The position numbers and the translations under genes are program-made. A stretch of DNA of 64,000 bases from Flavobacterium ichthyis (lineage in GTDB: Bacteria; Bacteroidota; Bacteroidia; Flavobacteriales; Flavobacteriaceae), in contig NZ_JAABLM010000002.1 in the NCBI RefSeq assembly GCF_009915155.1, positions 1 through 64,000 on the forward strand, read 5' to 3'. Below are positions 1 to 7,811 of the stretch, piece after piece (position 1 is the stretch's first letter; the number at the start of each line of letters is the position of its first letter). Below the pieces are notes generated by a model that was not told the DNA's origin, ran no database searches, and was given only the letters and a program-made list of their open reading frames with translations.

Positions 1-12
1 ACCCCTACTCGT

Positions 13-126
13 TTAGCCCCGGCCGCAGGGAAAGCTCCCAGATTTTTTTTCTTTTTCTGAAAAAAAATCCGGAGCTGGAATAGGACGGGAAATTGCCATT
101 ACTGATACAAAACGGTGATTCGCTCC
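13..126 (+). repeat. Dispersed structured repeat, TAGCCC...GATTCGCTCC family, copy A
   Basis: Begins TTAGCCCC and ends GATTCGCTCC, like the copy at 31453-31552 and, more loosely, 34338-34460. The middle forms a hairpin: AGCTCC (33-38) pairs with GGAGCT (71-76), and inside it GATTTTTTTT (41-50) pairs with AAAAAAAATC (60-69). The ends are conserved between copies while the stem sequence differs, so the pairing seems to be what is kept. Resembles widespread flavobacterial intergenic repeats (recalled, not searched). It lies beyond the 3' end of the minus-strand gene that stops at 150. Confidence 0.6.
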
Positions 127-149
127 TTATATATAGTAACAAATTTAAT

Positions 150-665
150 TTATTGGGTGCGTTGATTGTCGGCTAAGACTAGTTTTAGTGAGTTGATATA
201 GTCGGTATCGAACTCGATGACGCGAACTTTGCTGGTTTTGATGGTCATTTCACCATCGAATATTGCATCTGGAGAGAGAAATTCGATTGTGAAATCTTTT
301 AGGTCGATGTTGGTTAGTTTGCCGAGATAGACCGTTTTGTCCGATCGTTTGGCGATTTGGAAAATGGAATATTTGCGGGCGATGAATGTGATAATGGTTT
401 TAAAATCCAACAATGGAATGGTTTCTTCGGTGCTTGTGTTGAGTTTTTTGAGCTTAATGACACGTTCTGTAAATTCGTGATCGTCGTCTTGGATGATGGA
501 TTTTAAATTTTTGTTCCTTAATATAGTATAGCCGTCAACGATAAAATCGATGGGGTTGTTACGCAGGAGTATCCAATCTTCTGTGAAATCGATTAGAAAT
601 CCGGTAAAAATTTCTTTTTTGTCCTCAAATTCTATGGAAATTAGTTGGCGGAGGTATTTTTCCAT
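150..665 (-). CDS. Hypothetical protein with two small beta-barrel-like repeats
   Basis: A 171-residue soluble protein with no signal peptide or membrane segment. Two stretches look like a duplicated small beta-barrel (SH3/LSm-like) unit: residues about 8-57 (short charged strands, then GFLIDFTEDWILL) and about 98-165 (QIAKRSDKTVYLGKLTNIDLKD followed by alternating hydrophobic strands). This is inferred from strand pattern only. I do not recognise a named family. It starts at an ATG (663-665) with no SD-like site. It is probably monocistronic; the next minus-strand gene upstream ends at 799, leaving a 133-base gap in which I see no clear promoter. Confidence 0.75.
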   Translation of the reverse strand: MEKYLRQLISIEFEDKKEIFTGFLIDFTEDWILLRNNPIDFIVDGYTILRNKNLKSIIQDDDHEFTERVIKLKKLNTSTEETIPLLDFKTIITFIARKYSIFQIAKRSDKTVYLGKLTNIDLKDFTIEFLSPDAIFDGEMTIKTSKVRVIEFDTDYINSLKLVLADNQRTQ

Positions 666-798
666 TGGTGGTTTTGCTAGATTATTTCGATTGGAGCGCT
701 TTTCTACTGTTTTTTCTAAATTTTAAGTTGGACTTTTGCCAATTTTATAATGCCAGGGCCAAGTATGTGAGGCTTTCCATTTTTTTTTAATGACTAAG

Positions 799-1329
799 TT
801 AGTTTGTTGCAAAATTCCGAATGATTTGTTTTAACCGATTGTCAAACTCAGGATTGCTGATCACATTTTTTTCTGAATCAAAATTTTCGTTGAATGAAGG
901 TAAGCTAAAAGTATCTTTGATGTTTCCACCGTATTTTGGCAAACTTATTTTGGCAGCTTCAATAACATTTTTCCCACCTCCTCTTCCTGGAGATGTGGCG
1001 AGAAGTAGCATTGGCTTTTCGCGAAATACTAATTTATCGGTGCGAGAAGCCCAATCGTAAATATTTTTAAAAGCGACACTAAAACCAGCATTATGTTCTG
1101 CAAGTGAAATTACTAATATATCGGCTTGGTCTAATTTTTCCAAAAATTTAGTAGCTAATTCGGGTTTTCCAATTTCTGCTTCTTTATCGACACTGAAAAG
1201 AGGTAATTCAAAATCATTCAAATCTAAAATTTCGACATCCGCATTTTCGAACAAGCCGGCAGCATAAGTGGCTAATTTCTTATTAATTGATTGTTTACTA
1301 GAGCTTCCTCCAAAGGCTATTATTTTCAT
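799..1329 (-). CDS. NAD(P)H-dependent FMN reductase family protein
   Basis: 176 residues of flavodoxin-like fold. The N-terminal strand and phosphate loop MKIIAFGGSSSKQSINKKLA is typical of the NADPH-dependent FMN reductase family (SsuE, ArsH and quinone reductase relatives), and a second flavin-contact segment with PGRGGG lies near residue 115. Expected role: cytosolic reduction of FMN, quinones or azo compounds by NAD(P)H; the true substrate cannot be told. Its ATG overlaps the stop of the upstream YihY-type gene by four bases (1326-1329), so the two are translationally coupled. Confidence 0.85.
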   Translation of the reverse strand: MKIIAFGGSSSKQSINKKLATYAAGLFENADVEILDLNDFELPLFSVDKEAEIGKPELATKFLEKLDQADILVISLAEHNAGFSVAFKNIYDWASRTDKLVFREKPMLLLATSPGRGGGKNVIEAAKISLPKYGGNIKDTFSLPSFNENFDSEKNVISNPEFDNRLKQIIRNFATN

Positions 1330-2270
1330 TTTTCTGTTTTATTAAGGGATTCTTTAGGTTCTACAATTTCAAAAATTTCTTTTTGGATTTCTACCGAATA
1401 ATCATTTGGTGAAATATTTCCTCCGAAAGCTTTTGCGTAAACCTTTGTAAATTCTGCTCCAAAATACAAAATAATTGCTGAATAGTAAACCCAAACTAAA
1501 ATTAAAATTATCGATCCGGCGGCTCCATAAACCGAAGCAACATCGCTGTTTCCTAAATAAAGACCAATCGCAAATTTACCTATCATAAATAAAATAGCAG
1601 TGCAAGAAGCTCCAATGAAAGAATCTTTCCACCTAATATTACCATCAGGCAAAGCTTTAAAAATAATGGCAAAAAGCAGTGCAATTATCGCAAACACTAA
1701 TACACTATTTAATATGTAAAACAATACAACAGTACCTTCTGGAAAATATTGAATGAGGCGATCGCTTAATAAATCCATAACTGTATTAATGAGTAAGCTT
1801 ACTAACAGCAAAAATCCTACTGATGCAATCATGGAAAAAGACATGAGTCTATTAACAATAAATTTTTTAATGCCTTTATTAGGCTTTGCTCTTAATCCCC
1901 AAATAAAATTAATTGAACTTTGAATTTCGGCAAAAACTCCACTAGCACCAATAAGCAACATTACAATTCCAAAAATGGTGGCAAACATATTGCTCTCTGA
2001 AAGCTCGACATTTTTTATCGCCTGCTGAATTTGTGCAGCTGCATCGTTTCCAACCAAGCCGTTTATTTGACCATACAATTCACCTGATACCGCATCTCTC
2101 CCAAAGAAAAATCCGCAAATCGTTATAATGATAATCATCAATGGCGGCAACGCAAAAATGGTGTAATAAGATAAAGAGGCACTTAATTTTATGGCGTTAT
2201 CGTCCAAAAATTCATTAAAAGTTGTTTTAAGTAAATACCAGGTTCGAGAAAAAAGAGTTTTGTATTGCAA
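1326..2270 (-). CDS. YihY/BrkB-type inner-membrane protein
   Basis: 314 residues with six strongly hydrophobic segments (about 40-60, 95-120, 140-165, 185-210, 220-240 and 250-275) and the family pattern AIKLSASLSYYTIFALPPLM near the N-terminus, the mark of YihY/virulence factor BrkB proteins. These were once misnamed ribonuclease BN; a transport role is suspected but not proven. The only start in frame downstream of the TAA at 2283-2285 and ahead of the conserved region is a TTG at 2268-2270 (an ATT precedes it). A TAAATTTG box lies at 2298-2305 on the same strand. It is coupled to the FMN reductase gene. Confidence 0.85.
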   Translation of the reverse strand: MQYKTLFSRTWYLLKTTFNEFLDDNAIKLSASLSYYTIFALPPLMIIIITICGFFFGRDAVSGELYGQINGLVGNDAAAQIQQAIKNVELSESNMFATIFGIVMLLIGASGVFAEIQSSINFIWGLRAKPNKGIKKFIVNRLMSFSMIASVGFLLLVSLLINTVMDLLSDRLIQYFPEGTVVLFYILNSVLVFAIIALLFAIIFKALPDGNIRWKDSFIGASCTAILFMIGKFAIGLYLGNSDVASVYGAAGSIILILVWVYYSAIILYFGAEFTKVYAKAFGGNISPNDYSVEIQKEIFEIVEPKESLNKTEK

Positions 2271-2297
2271 AATAAATTTTTGTTAGGGTGTTATACT

Positions 2298-2305
2298 CAA
2301 ATTTA
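2298..2305 (-). promoter_or_regulatory. Candidate -7 promoter box for the YihY gene
   Basis: TAAATTTG on the minus strand matches the Bacteroidota primary sigma -7 consensus TAnnTTTG exactly. It lies 28 bases before the TTG start of the YihY-type gene. No clear TTG -33 element is seen at the usual distance, so this is a weak call. Confidence 0.4.
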
Positions 2306-2436
2306 CCGCTAAAAATGATAAAACTAAAAATGTTTAAAAGATTTTTAAGAAACATATGCAATAATTTATTCAAGTTCAGCAATTTCAACAAATTTATATT
2401 TAAGTATTATAAAACGTTTTCGGAGTTTAAAAAAAT

Positions 2437-2444
2437 TATATTTG
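2437..2444 (+). promoter_or_regulatory. Candidate -7 promoter box for sdaA
   Basis: TATATTTG matches TAnnTTTG and lies 22 bases before the ATG of the serine dehydratase gene. The upstream -33 region is T-rich without a perfect TTG. The leader would be about 15-18 bases. Confidence 0.5.
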
Positions 2445-2466
2445 TAGCCAGAAAATAATTGTTTTT

Positions 2467-3894
2467 ATGGAAGAATGTATTTCTGTTTTTGATATGCTAA
2501 AAATTGGTGTTGGTCCTTCAAGCTCTCATACGTTGGGACCCTGGCGAGCGGCCGAACGTTTTCTTGCAGAACTCAGAGAAGAAAATTTACTTCACAATGT
2601 TGAAAGAATAAAAGTAGATTTATTTGGCTCGCTTTCCTTAACCGGAAAAGGTCATGCTACAGATTTAGCAGTAATGCTGGGTTTGAGTGGTCAAGACCCT
2701 GAACATATTCCTGTTCAAAACATTGATGGCATTATTAAATCGATTGAAAATAATAATGAAATTAAACTTGCTGACGAAGTTGTGATTCCGTTTAGCTTTC
2801 TTCAGGATATTGTTTTTAACAAAAATTTCCTTCCTTTTCACGCCAATGGAATGACTTTTACAGCCTTTACCAAAGACGATAAAGAGTTCGAATCGACCTT
2901 CTACTCTATCGGTGGCGGATTTGTGGTGAAAGAAGAACGAGCGAATGCTAAAGAAAAAATTAAAATCAAATGTGCTTTTCCATTTCCCATCCAAAATGCG
3001 GTTGAACTATTAGATTATACTATCTCTGAAAACAAAAGTATTTCTGAAATTGTATATGAAAACGAAAAATCAATGCGTTCGGAAGAAGAAATTCATACCG
3101 AATTGATGCGAATTTGGAACACCATGCTCGAATGCATGTACATTGGTTGTCATTCCGAAGGCATTCTTCCAGGGGGTTTGAACGTTCGTCGTCGTGCTTT
3201 TGACATGCACCAAAATTTAATTGGTTTATCAAATTATAATAATCCTCAAGAATGGCTCGAAACGATTAGAAAAACGGAAGTAAAATTCCGCCAAATTCTA
3301 AAATGGGTAAGCTGTTTTGCTTTAGCTGTCAATGAAGTCAATGCAGCTTTAGGTCGAGTGGTTACCGCTCCAACCAATGGAAGTGCTGGCGTAATTCCGG
3401 CCGTTTTGATGTATTATATGGTAATCGAAAATCATCAAGCTACCGAAAAAGAAATCAAACAATTTTTAATGGTTGCCGGCGAAATTGGAAGTGTCTTCAA
3501 AAAAGGAGCTACCATTTCTGCAGCAATGGGTGGTTGTCAGGCCGAAATTGGCGTGTCGTCTGCAATGGCGGCAGCCGCTTTGTGCGAAGTGATGGGTGGA
3601 AAACCAGCACAAGTCTTGATGGCTGCCGAAATTGCAATGGAACATCATTTGGGCTTAACTTGCGACCCAATTGGCGGTTTGGTGCAAATTCCATGCATCG
3701 AAAGAAACACAATGGGAGCGATTAAAGCCATAAATGCAGCCGAATTGGCTCTGGAAACTGACCCTAAAAATGCAAAAGTTCCTTTGGATAAAGTAATCAA
3801 TACAATGTGGGAAACCGCAAAAGATATGAATACGAAGTATAAAGAAACTTCTGAAGGGGGTTTGGCAATTAGTGTGAATATGGCGGATTGTTAA
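2467..3894 (+). CDS. sdaA: L-serine ammonia-lyase (iron-sulfur serine dehydratase)
   Basis: 475 residues, the single-chain form with an N-terminal beta domain followed by the catalytic alpha domain. The start [20 protein letters not shown] is the hallmark of the family. The alpha domain holds the conserved cysteines of the 4Fe-4S cluster region in [16 protein letters not shown] and IPCIERN. It deaminates L-serine to pyruvate and ammonia in the cytosol, using the cluster as Lewis acid. Length and motifs are full for the family. It is monocistronic: divergent from the YihY gene, with the next gene on its own promoter. Confidence 0.95.
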   Translation: MEECISVFDMLKIGVGPSSSHTLGPWRAAERFLAELREENLLHNVERIKVDLFGSLSLTGKGHATDLAVMLGLSGQDPEHIPVQNIDGIIKSIENNNEIKLADEVVIPFSFLQDIVFNKNFLPFHANGMTFTAFTKDDKEFESTFYSIGGGFVVKEERANAKEKIKIKCAFPFPIQNAVELLDYTISENKSISEIVYENEKSMRSEEEIHTELMRIWNTMLECMYIGCHSEGILPGGLNVRRRAFDMHQNLIGLSNYNNPQEWLETIRKTEVKFRQILKWVSCFALAVNEVNAALGRVVTAPTNGSAGVIPAVLMYYMVIENHQATEKEIKQFLMVAGEIGSVFKKGATISAAMGGCQAEIGVSSAMAAAALCEVMGGKPAQVLMAAEIAMEHHLGLTCDPIGGLVQIPCIERNTMGAIKAINAAELALETDPKNAKVPLDKVINTMWETAKDMNTKYKETSEGGLAISVNMADC

Positions 3895-3957
3895 ATTTAA
3901 GTTGAAGGTTTTGGGTTGAAGGTTAAAGGTTTTTATACTAAATAATTATTGCTACTA

Positions 3958-3990
3958 TTGAACTTTCGATTATTCAAAACATTAATTTTG
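3958..3990 (+). promoter_or_regulatory. Promoter of the kdp-locus response regulator
   Basis: TTG at 3958-3960, a 22-base spacer, then TAATTTTG at 3983-3990, matching the Bacteroidota -33/-7 layout. Transcription would begin near 3995-3998, leaving only about 10 bases before the proposed TTG start at 4007, so the transcript is nearly leaderless. Confidence 0.6.
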
Positions 3991-4006
3991 CATAAAAATT
4001 CCCGCT

Positions 4007-5341
4007 TTGAAAAACATCCTCATCATAGACGACGAAGAAAAACTTCGCGGACTTCTAGCTCGAATCGTAAAATCAGAGGGTTTTGACGTAATCGAAGCTG
4101 GCGATTTAAAATCGGGGTATAAAAAATTAGAGCAAAACGATATTGAGGTTGTGTTGTGTGATGTAAAATTGCCCGACGGAAACGGTGTCGATTTTCTTGA
4201 AAAAATCAAGTCGAATTTCCCTTTAGTTGAAGTGATTCTATTGACAGCTTACGGAAAAATTGCCGATGGTGTCCAAGCGATGAAAAACGGTGCTTTTGAT
4301 TATATCATAAAAGGCGATGACAACGATAAGATAATCCCGCTTTTGTACAAAGCTTTAGAAAAATCGGAACTTCAAAAGAAAGTTCAAAAATTAGAAAAAC
4401 GCATCTCTGATAAATATTCCTTTGATACCATCATCGGAAAATCGAAAGCATTAGAACAAGTAATTGATTTAGCCAAAAAAGTAGCCAAAACTGATTCCAC
4501 TGTTTTATTAACGGGCGAAACCGGAACGGGAAAAGAAGTTTTTGCACAAGCGATTCACGAAAACAGCAATCGAGTTGGCAAATCTTTCGTGGCCTTAAAC
4601 TGCAGTACGTTTAGCAAGGAAATTCTTGAAAGCGAATTATTCGGACATAAGCAAGGTGCTTTTACGGGAGCCTTGAAAGATAAAAAAGGTTTTATTGAAG
4701 AAGCCAATGGCGGCACTTTATTCCTTGATGAAATTGGTGAAATGCCTATCGATTTGCAATCTAAATTACTTCGTGTGTTAGAAACCAATGAATATATTCC
4801 GGTTGGCGATACAACTCCAAAAAAATCAAATTTTCGACTAATTGCAGCAACAAACCGTGATTTAAAAACGGAAAGTGAAAACCATAATTTTCGTTCCGAT
4901 TTGTATTTTCGGTTGAATATTTTCGAAATTACTATTCCGCCATTGCGAGAACGAATAAAAGACATTTCGCCTCTTACAAGCTATTTTGTCAAGCAATTTT
5001 CTGCTAAAACCAATAAAAAAGAACTCCAAATCTCGCCTGATTTCCTTCAAAAATTAGAAGCTTATCATTGGCCTGGAAATGTTCGTGAACTCAAAAATAT
5101 CATAGAGCGTTCGGTAATTTTAGCAGATGAAAGCTTAACTCCAACTGTTTTGCCGTATGAAATGCAACACATTCAAGATCATTCTAATAAAACAATGTCG
5201 GCTTTCTCCATGCAAAGTATTGAAAAATTGCATATTCAGAAAGTATTAAATTATACAAAAGGCAACAAAGCCGAAACCGCACGATTATTAGAAATTGGGA
5301 TTGCTACTTTGTATCGGAAAATTGATGAATATAAATTATAA
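4007..5341 (+). CDS. Sigma-54-dependent response regulator of the kdp locus (NtrC type)
   Basis: 444 residues in three domains: receiver (1-120, with the acidic pair DDEE at 9-12 and phospho-acceptor Asp52 in CDVKLPDG), AAA+ sigma-54 activator (about 140-370, Walker A GETGTGKE near 170-177, sigma-54 contact GAFTGA at 217-222) and a Fis-type helix-turn-helix at the end. It starts at TTG (4007): the in-frame stop TAA at 3983 excludes a longer form and there is no ATG before the receiver domain. It lies just upstream of kdp, where E. coli has OmpR-type KdpE instead. I infer that it activates the kdp genes, with the kinase at 13058 as partner; paralogous cross-talk cannot be excluded. Confidence 0.9.
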   Translation: MKNILIIDDEEKLRGLLARIVKSEGFDVIEAGDLKSGYKKLEQNDIEVVLCDVKLPDGNGVDFLEKIKSNFPLVEVILLTAYGKIADGVQAMKNGAFDYIIKGDDNDKIIPLLYKALEKSELQKKVQKLEKRISDKYSFDTIIGKSKALEQVIDLAKKVAKTDSTVLLTGETGTGKEVFAQAIHENSNRVGKSFVALNCSTFSKEILESELFGHKQGAFTGALKDKKGFIEEANGGTLFLDEIGEMPIDLQSKLLRVLETNEYIPVGDTTPKKSNFRLIAATNRDLKTESENHNFRSDLYFRLNIFEITIPPLRERIKDISPLTSYFVKQFSAKTNKKELQISPDFLQKLEAYHWPGNVRELKNIIERSVILADESLTPTVLPYEMQHIQDHSNKTMSAFSMQSIEKLHIQKVLNYTKGNKAETARLLEIGIATLYRKIDEYKL

Positions 5342-5378
5342 ATTTAACTGATAAATTTAACTGATAAATTTAACTGAT
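5340..5378 (+). repeat. Three exact tandem copies of a 13-base unit
   Basis: AAATTTAACTGAT occurs three times in a row without a mismatch, overlapping the stop codon of the response regulator gene and running straight into the palindrome at 5379. Perfect identity suggests recent expansion or ongoing length variation. Confidence 0.85.
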
Positions 5379-5411
5379 AACCCTTTCAGAGTTTAAAACT
5401 CTGAAAGGGTT
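5379..5411. repeat. 33-base palindromic element, copy 1 (16+1+16)
   Basis: AACCCTTTCAGAGTTT, a single A, then the exact reverse complement of the first arm. It has the same shape and a closely related sequence to the elements at 10576-10607 and inside purL at 57853-57885. It is not followed by a T run, so it is not a standard terminator; the terminator of the upstream gene comes after it at 5437. Confidence 0.85.
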
Positions 5412-5436
5412 GCTTCAAAATACTTCCAAAACGATA

Positions 5437-5463
5437 AAAGCCTATCAAAATGATAGGTTTTTT
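5437..5463 (+). terminator. Rho-independent terminator of the response regulator gene
   Basis: CCTATCA (5441-5447), loop AAA, TGATAGG (5451-5457), then six T. It separates the regulator transcript from the kdp genes, which therefore need their own promoter. Confidence 0.75.
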
Positions 5464-5484
5464 CATGCTCAATTTTTGGCACAT

Positions 5485-5508
5485 CAATCACAAAACCAAC
5501 AATCACAA
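5485..5508 (+). promoter_or_regulatory. Direct repeat, possible activator-binding site
   Basis: CAATCACAA occurs at 5485-5493 and again at 5500-5508, upstream of the sigma-54-like promoter, where an NtrC-type protein would bind. Activator sites in this family are more often dyads, and the 15-base period is not a whole number of helical turns, so this is only a candidate. Confidence 0.3.
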
Positions 5509-5531
5509 CACGTTGCATTATTTTCTTTTTA

Positions 5532-5549
5532 TTGGAACAGCTTTTGGCA
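5532..5549 (+). promoter_or_regulatory. Candidate sigma-54 promoter of the kdp operon
   Basis: TTGGAAC, then five bases, then TTGG: the GG pair (5534-5535) and the next G pair (5546-5547) are 10 bases apart, as in -24/-12 promoters. One invariant position is off (GG in place of GC at -12). With G5546 as -12 the start would be 5558, which is 21 bases before the ATG at 5579. It sits downstream of the terminator and next to a gene for a GAFTGA-containing activator. Confidence 0.5.
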
Positions 5550-5578
5550 TTAGGCGAATGAACATAAAAATTCATTCA

Positions 5579-5860
5579 ATGAAAAATCAAGTTACCACCA
5601 TTTACAAACAAGCCGAACGATTTGCTGAAATTACAAAATCAGCCATTGTTTCAGGAAATATTGTAAGAGCGAAAAAATGTCTGGCTTTAGCCGAAAAATT
5701 ATTTGCTACCGGAAGTTACGAAACTAAAAATGCCATTTCTAATGTGTATGTTTTCTCGGTTTCTACTTTTATGGAACTGCGTCATTGCAGTATCTCCAAT
5801 CTATTTCCACAATCACTCAAAGCGGAATATCTAAAACAAATAAACACTTCTGGAGTATGA
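5579..5860 (+). CDS. Small conserved-looking protein of the kdp operon, function unknown
   Basis: 93 residues, basic and mostly helical, with an AKKCLALAEKLF-like helix in the middle; no signal peptide or clear membrane span. I do not recognise the family with confidence. ATG 5579 is preferred over the in-frame ATGs at 5558 and 5450, because 5558 coincides with the predicted sigma-54 transcription start and 5450 lies within the terminator hairpin of the previous gene. Its stop overlaps the ATG of the next micro-ORF (5857-5860, ATGA), so it belongs to the kdp operon and is likely made with KdpF and KdpA. Confidence 0.7.
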   Translation: MKNQVTTIYKQAERFAEITKSAIVSGNIVRAKKCLALAEKLFATGSYETKNAISNVYVFSVSTFMELRHCSISNLFPQSLKAEYLKQINTSGV

Positions 5861-5940
5861 TGGCAATTGTCCTAACTGCAAGCGGATTGATTCTATTCGC
5901 CTTGTTTTTTAAAATGATTCAATTCTTTGAAAAAATCTAA
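5857..5940 (+). CDS. 27-residue single-pass membrane micro-ORF in the kdp operon
   Basis: An ATG overlapping the previous stop in ATGA form opens a 27-codon frame ending in TAA just 3 bases before the kdpF ATG. Residues 3-18 form one hydrophobic helix (AIVLTASGLILFALFF), followed by an amphipathic charged tail. It resembles KdpF in size and design but is not KdpF, which follows. Coupling on the left and tight packing on the right argue that it is translated. It may be a second small subunit stabilising KdpFABC, or a leader for kdpF translation; both are inference. Confidence 0.6.
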   Translation: MMAIVLTASGLILFALFFKMIQFFEKI

Positions 5941-5943
5941 TTT

Positions 5944-6021
5944 ATGATACTACTTTTCATCATCGCCATAGCGGTTTTTGTTTACATCTGCTATGTTTTA
6001 ATTAACCCCGAAAAATTTTAA
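5944..6021 (+). CDS. kdpF: K+-transporting ATPase subunit KdpF
   Basis: 25 residues: MILLFIIAIAVFVYICYVLI followed by NPEKF. KdpF proteins are about 25-30 residues, a single transmembrane helix ending in a short polar tail containing P-E-x-F/L, and sit directly before kdpA. In E. coli it stabilises the KdpFABC complex in the inner membrane. It lies 3 bases after the micro-ORF and 78 bases before kdpA. Confidence 0.85.
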   Translation: MILLFIIAIAVFVYICYVLINPEKF

Positions 6022-6099
6022 TTGGAATTTAGAATTAGCAGAATTATAGACAAACTAGTCTAATTCCTAAATCTAAAATCCTAAATCCTAAATAAAAAT
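6022..6099 (+). repeat. Short low-complexity repeat between kdpF and kdpA
   Basis: Variants of CCTAAATCTAAAAT and AGAATTA repeat up to the kdpA start codon. Similar CTAAA-rich runs stand before panB (14890-14950) and before the end of lpd (31590-31637). No promoter box is evident; it is simply a spacer inside the kdp operon. Confidence 0.55.
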
Positions 6100-7800
6100 A
6101 TGAACTCTGAACTACTCGGAATTATCGTTATGTACGGATTGGTCGTGCTTTTGGCCATACCGCTTGGTCGATACATCGGCAAAATATTCAATCATGAAAG
6201 CACTTGGTTGGACAAAATTTTCAATCCAATCGATAAAATATTCTTTAAAATTAGTGGCATCAATCCATCCAAAGAAATGAACTGGAAACAGCATTTAATA
6301 GCACTATTGACTATCAATCTCGTTTGGTTCATCATTTCGATGTTGGTCTTAACCAATATGGCTTGGTTGCCTTTAAATCCCGATGAAAATCCATCTATGA
6401 GTGGCGATTTGGCTTTTAATACCACAATAAGTTTTATTACTAATACCAATTTGCAACACTATTCTGGCGAAAGCGGTTTGTCGTATTTAGGTCAGTTGAC
6501 TTTAATGCTTTGGCAATTCATCAGTTCTGGTTGCGGAATGGCGATTTGTGCCGCAGTTTTTATGGCAATGAAAGAAAAAACGTCTGCAACTTTAGGAAAC
6601 TTCTATAGTTTTTTCGTGAGATCTTGTACAAGAGTTTTATTGCCTTTGTCATTTGTAGTCGCTACAATTTTGGTAATGAACGGAACACCAATGACTTTTG
6701 AAGGAAAAGATACGATTACAACACTTGAAGGTAACGAACAAAACATCAGTCGCGGTCCAGTTGCAGCTTTTGTCGCCATCAAGCAATTAGGAACCAATGG
6801 TGGTGGATTCTACGGTCCGAATTCAGCAAATCCTATGGAAAATCCAAATTACTTGACCAATATCGTTGAGAATGGTTCCATCTTTTTGATTCCGATTGCA
6901 ATGGTTTTTGCTTTAGGATTTGTACTGAAACGCAAAAAACTTTCGTGGACAATTTATAGTGTGATGACTTTAGGTTTTCTGATGTTATTGATTCCTGCTG
7001 TAATAAGTGAAATGAACGGAAATCCTGCCATTTCCAATATGGGAATTGCTCAAGATATGGGAAGTATGGAAGGAAAAGAAGTCCGTTTTGGTTCGGCAGC
7101 TTCCGCCAATTGGGCAACTTATACGACGGTTACCAGTAATGGTTCTGTAAATGCAATGCACGACAGTATGACCCCAATTACAGGAATGACCACACTTCTC
7201 GGAATGATGATCAATTGTTTTTATGGAGGTGTTGGGGTTGGATTTTTGAATTTCTACATTTTTATCATTCTCGGCGTTTTCATCAGCGGATTGATGGTGG
7301 GTCGAACTCCCGAATTTTTAGGTAAGAAAATCGAAGCTAAAGAAATGAAAATCGCGATGATGATTGCTTTGTTACATCCTTTTTTTATTTTGGTTGGAAC
7401 CGCTTTAGCAAGTCATTTATATGCTGGAAATCCAGAAGCTTTATCCGGTTGGTTGAACAACCCAAGTTATCACGGATTTAGTGAAATGTTATACGAATTC
7501 ACATCATCGTCTGCTAATAACGGAAGCGGATTTGAAGGTTTAGGCGATAATACTCCGTTTTGGAATGTTGCTACAGGAATTGTGATGCTTTTAGCTCGCT
7601 ATTTGCCAATCATCGGACCCGTAGCAATTGCAGGAATGTTAGCCCAAAAACAATACATTCCAGAAAGTAACGGAACCTTAAAAACCGACACTTCAACTTT
7701 CGGATTGATGGTTTTCGCAGTCATTTTTATCGTTGCTGCTTTATCGTTCTTTCCAGCTTTAACTTTAGGTCCAATCGCTGAATATTTTTCAGCCAAATAA
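6100..7800 (+). CDS. kdpA: K+-transporting ATPase subunit KdpA
   Basis: 566 residues with about ten membrane helices, full length for KdpA. Selectivity-loop signatures are visible: [34 protein letters not shown] and [12 protein letters not shown]. KdpA is the potassium-binding, channel-like subunit of the high-affinity KdpFABC pump in the inner membrane. It is followed by kdpB after 11 bases. It is the first large gene of the operon. Confidence 0.97.
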   Translation: MNSELLGIIVMYGLVVLLAIPLGRYIGKIFNHESTWLDKIFNPIDKIFFKISGINPSKEMNWKQHLIALLTINLVWFIISMLVLTNMAWLPLNPDENPSMSGDLAFNTTISFITNTNLQHYSGESGLSYLGQLTLMLWQFISSGCGMAICAAVFMAMKEKTSATLGNFYSFFVRSCTRVLLPLSFVVATILVMNGTPMTFEGKDTITTLEGNEQNISRGPVAAFVAIKQLGTNGGGFYGPNSANPMENPNYLTNIVENGSIFLIPIAMVFALGFVLKRKKLSWTIYSVMTLGFLMLLIPAVISEMNGNPAISNMGIAQDMGSMEGKEVRFGSAASANWATYTTVTSNGSVNAMHDSMTPITGMTTLLGMMINCFYGGVGVGFLNFYIFIILGVFISGLMVGRTPEFLGKKIEAKEMKIAMMIALLHPFFILVGTALASHLYAGNPEALSGWLNNPSYHGFSEMLYEFTSSSANNGSGFEGLGDNTPFWNVATGIVMLLARYLPIIGPVAIAGMLAQKQYIPESNGTLKTDTSTFGLMVFAVIFIVAALSFFPALTLGPIAEYFSAK

Positions 7801-7811
7801 TTACAACTATC

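Noticed and set aside
5379-5411. Palindrome as transcription terminator
   Set aside because: No T run follows; a proper terminator lies at 5437-5463.
5476-5482. TTGGCAC as the -24 box of a sigma-54 promoter
   Set aside because: No TTGC or GC pair at the required distance; the site at 5532 fits better.
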